A stretch of DNA of 64,000 nt from Arhodomonas aquaeolei DSM 8974 (GTDB lineage Bacteria > Pseudomonadota > Gammaproteobacteria > Nitrococcales > Nitrococcaceae). Of the stretch, positions 62,757-64,000 are shown piece after piece. The stretch lies in assembly GCF_000374645.1 (NCBI RefSeq), contig NZ_KB894817.1:1-64000 (forward strand). The letters are read 5' to 3'. The translations under genes and the position numbers were made by a program. The notes beneath the pieces were generated by a model. The model saw only the letters and a program-made list of their open reading frames with translations, was not told the DNA's origin and searched no databases. Position 1 is the stretch's first letter. Each line of letters opens with the position of its first letter.

Positions 62757-63800
62757 ATGAGGCGGACATGGGCGTTGGCCCCGTTGCTGGGCATGATCCT
62801 CGTCGGGGCGGCGCTGGCCGCCGGCGTCGCGCGGGCCGCAACGATCGACGCCACGGTGACGGTGCCGCTGGCCGCGCAGGCCGGGGACGGGGGCCGCCAG
62901 GCGGCGCGGGAGCAGGCCCTGGGCCGGATAGTGCAGCGCCTCACCGGTGATGCGGCCCGGGCGCCGGCGGCGATCGCCGGCCGCGTGGACGATTACATCA
63001 CCGCCAGCGCGCTGCGCAGCGAGGCGGGCGGGCAGGCGCTCACCCTCACCTTCGACGTGCCGGCGCTGCGGGAGTCGCTGCGACGGCAGGGGGTGCGTGT
63101 GTGGCTGCGCGAACGTCCCGCGGTGGTCATCTGGGCGGGCGTCCAGGACGGCGGTCGCAGCCTCGCCGGCGCGGACGACCCGCGGGCAACGGCCCTGCGC
63201 GATGCCGCGAGGGACTACGGGGTCCCGGTGCTGCTGCCGCTGCTCGATCTCACCGACCGCCAGGCGGTGACCTATCAGGACATCGCCGGCGGCTTCAGCG
63301 GCCGCGTGGGCGAGGCGACCCGGCGTTACGGCACCTCCCTCGCCCTGGCGGTGGCGCTGCAGGCGCGAAGCGGCGGCTGGAACGGCGCATGGATGCTGGT
63401 CCGTGACGGTTCCACCCTTGCCAGCGGGCGTACCAGCGGAGACGATGTCGCGGCGGTGGCCGACGCCGTCTGGGCCCGCGCGGTGGCACAGCTGCGCCCC
63501 GATTACACCGTCGCCAGCGGCGAGTCCTCGGCGATTCGCGTGAACGTCACCGGCGTGAACGGCCTTGCCGCTCTGGCCGCGGCCGAGCGGGCCCTCGGCG
63601 ACAGTGCGGGGGTGGTGGCCGTGCAGCTCAGCGGCATCGAGGGCGACCGCGCGGTCTTCCGCGTGGAGGCCGAGGTCGGCGAGGACCGCCTGCGCGCGGC
63701 GCTGGATCGCAGCAGCCTGTGGGCACCGGCATCGCCGGACGGCGGTGGTGCCGAGGCGGGTCTGACCTATCGCTGGAACGCTCGCGGGAGCGGCGGATGA
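62757..63800 (+). CDS. DUF2066 exported protein
   Basis: The 347-residue protein has a signal peptide (WALAPLLGMILVGAALAAGV, cleavage near ARA) and a DUF2066 body: ATVTVPLAAQAGDGGRQAAR, GGQALTLTFDVPALRESLRR, and further VRVWLRERPAVVIWAGVQDG. DUF2066 genes are almost always found between purM and hda in gammaproteobacteria, and this one is ATGA-coupled to hda. The function is unknown. GGAG before the ATG supports the start. Confidence 0.88.
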   Translation: MRRTWALAPLLGMILVGAALAAGVARAATIDATVTVPLAAQAGDGGRQAAREQALGRIVQRLTGDAARAPAAIAGRVDDYITASALRSEAGGQALTLTFDVPALRESLRRQGVRVWLRERPAVVIWAGVQDGGRSLAGADDPRATALRDAARDYGVPVLLPLLDLTDRQAVTYQDIAGGFSGRVGEATRRYGTSLALAVALQARSGGWNGAWMLVRDGSTLASGRTSGDDVAAVADAVWARAVAQLRPDYTVASGESSAIRVNVTGVNGLAALAAAERALGDSAGVVAVQLSGIEGDRAVFRVEAEVGEDRLRAALDRSSLWAPASPDGGGAEAGLTYRWNARGSGG

Positions 63801-64000
63801 CGGGGACGGGCGAGGGCCGCGGCTGGCGGCAGCTTGCACTGGATTTCCGCTGGGACGAGTCCAACGAGCTCGGCGCGTTCGTCCCGGGCCCGAACGCCGA
63901 GGCGGTTGCGGCCGTGCGCCGTGCCGCGCTGCGCTCGGGCCAGCCGGTCTACCTGTACGGCCAGCCGGGCACCGGCAAGTCCCACCTGCTCCAGTCGGCC
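63797..64000 (+). CDS. hda: DnaA regulatory inactivator Hda, 5' part (cut by window end)
   Basis: The first 68 codons are present. The N-terminus has the clamp-binding QLALDF motif (WRQLALDFRWDESNELGAF) by which Hda binds the beta sliding clamp, followed by the DnaA-like P-loop in LYGQPGTGKSHLLQ. Hda with the clamp stimulates ATP hydrolysis by DnaA to prevent re-initiation of replication. The start overlaps the DUF2066 stop by four bases (ATGA). The rest of the gene lies beyond the window. Confidence 0.93.
   Translation, partial: MTGTGEGRGWRQLALDFRWDESNELGAFVPGPNAEAVAAVRRAALRSGQPVYLYGQPGTGKSHLLQSA

Overview
The window is about 68-70% G+C, densely coded on both strands, and reads as the chromosome of a high-GC gammaproteobacterium. 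The clues are the rsxABCDGE operon, hda next to a DUF2066 gene and purMN, RNase T, RhlB, the monothiol glutaredoxin GrxD, and a pyrC/argG/rnt neighbourhood like that of Pseudomonas. The overall style (GC, two DctP-type transport genes with DctBD, AidB, SMR pump) would suit a halophilic Ectothiorhodospiraceae-like organism, but the genus cannot be fixed from the sequence alone. I found no rRNA, tRNA, CRISPR array, transposase or prophage.

Layout. 0-5.4 kb: a repeat element, a Pat-like acyl-CoA synthetase/GNAT fusion, a drug-type MFS pump and an auxin-efflux-type carrier. 5.6-13.5 kb: an acetylpolyamine amidohydrolase facing a dctPQM TRAP transporter with its DctB/DctD two-component system. The dctP control region holds a good sigma-54 -24/-12 promoter, an IHF-like site and two near-identical palindromes that look like DctD upstream activating sites. 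13.7-16.3 kb: a small accessory patch with lower GC. It holds two small membrane proteins of unknown function and a toxin-antitoxin-chaperone (TAC) module: a RelE/HigB-like toxin, an XRE antitoxin with a C-terminal tail and a SecB-like chaperone, ended by a clear terminator.

16.3-22.7 kb is a redox/metal-stress block: a ferric-reductase-like flavocytochrome, two cytochromes b561, a c'-type cytochrome, an EF-hand protein and a BaeSR-like two-component system whose sensor carries a His/Asp-rich periplasmic insertion. 22.7-26.9 kb: an SMR efflux pump with its TetR repressor and a perfect operator, divergent from aidB, then a DMT transporter and a YaiL-like protein. 27-38 kb: a long-type GAPDH, RarD, Pit phosphate transporter with its PhoU-like partner, IalB-like and coiled-coil exported proteins, SelO, ACP phosphodiesterase, a thioesterase, RhlB, GrxD and a second EF-hand protein.

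38-52 kb is housekeeping: RNase T, PyrC, ArgG, a chemoreceptor, then one long leftward transcription unit metG-rsxABCDGE-nth-DUF1841-DUF2478. 52-64 kb: a second repeat element inside a 17-bp direct duplication, a hydrolase/GST/thioesterase operon, a shikimate-kinase-like gene with a GNAT, a RimK-like ATP-grasp ligase translationally coupled to a GNAT/C39-peptidase fusion, Mrp/ApbC, Dcd, a DUF3108-purN-purM operon, DUF2066 and the start of hda, cut by the window end.

The most interesting items are the TAC module with its putative chaperone-addiction tail, the RimK plus GNAT-C39 pair, the BaeS insertion, and the DctD box architecture including a third copy inside dctB.
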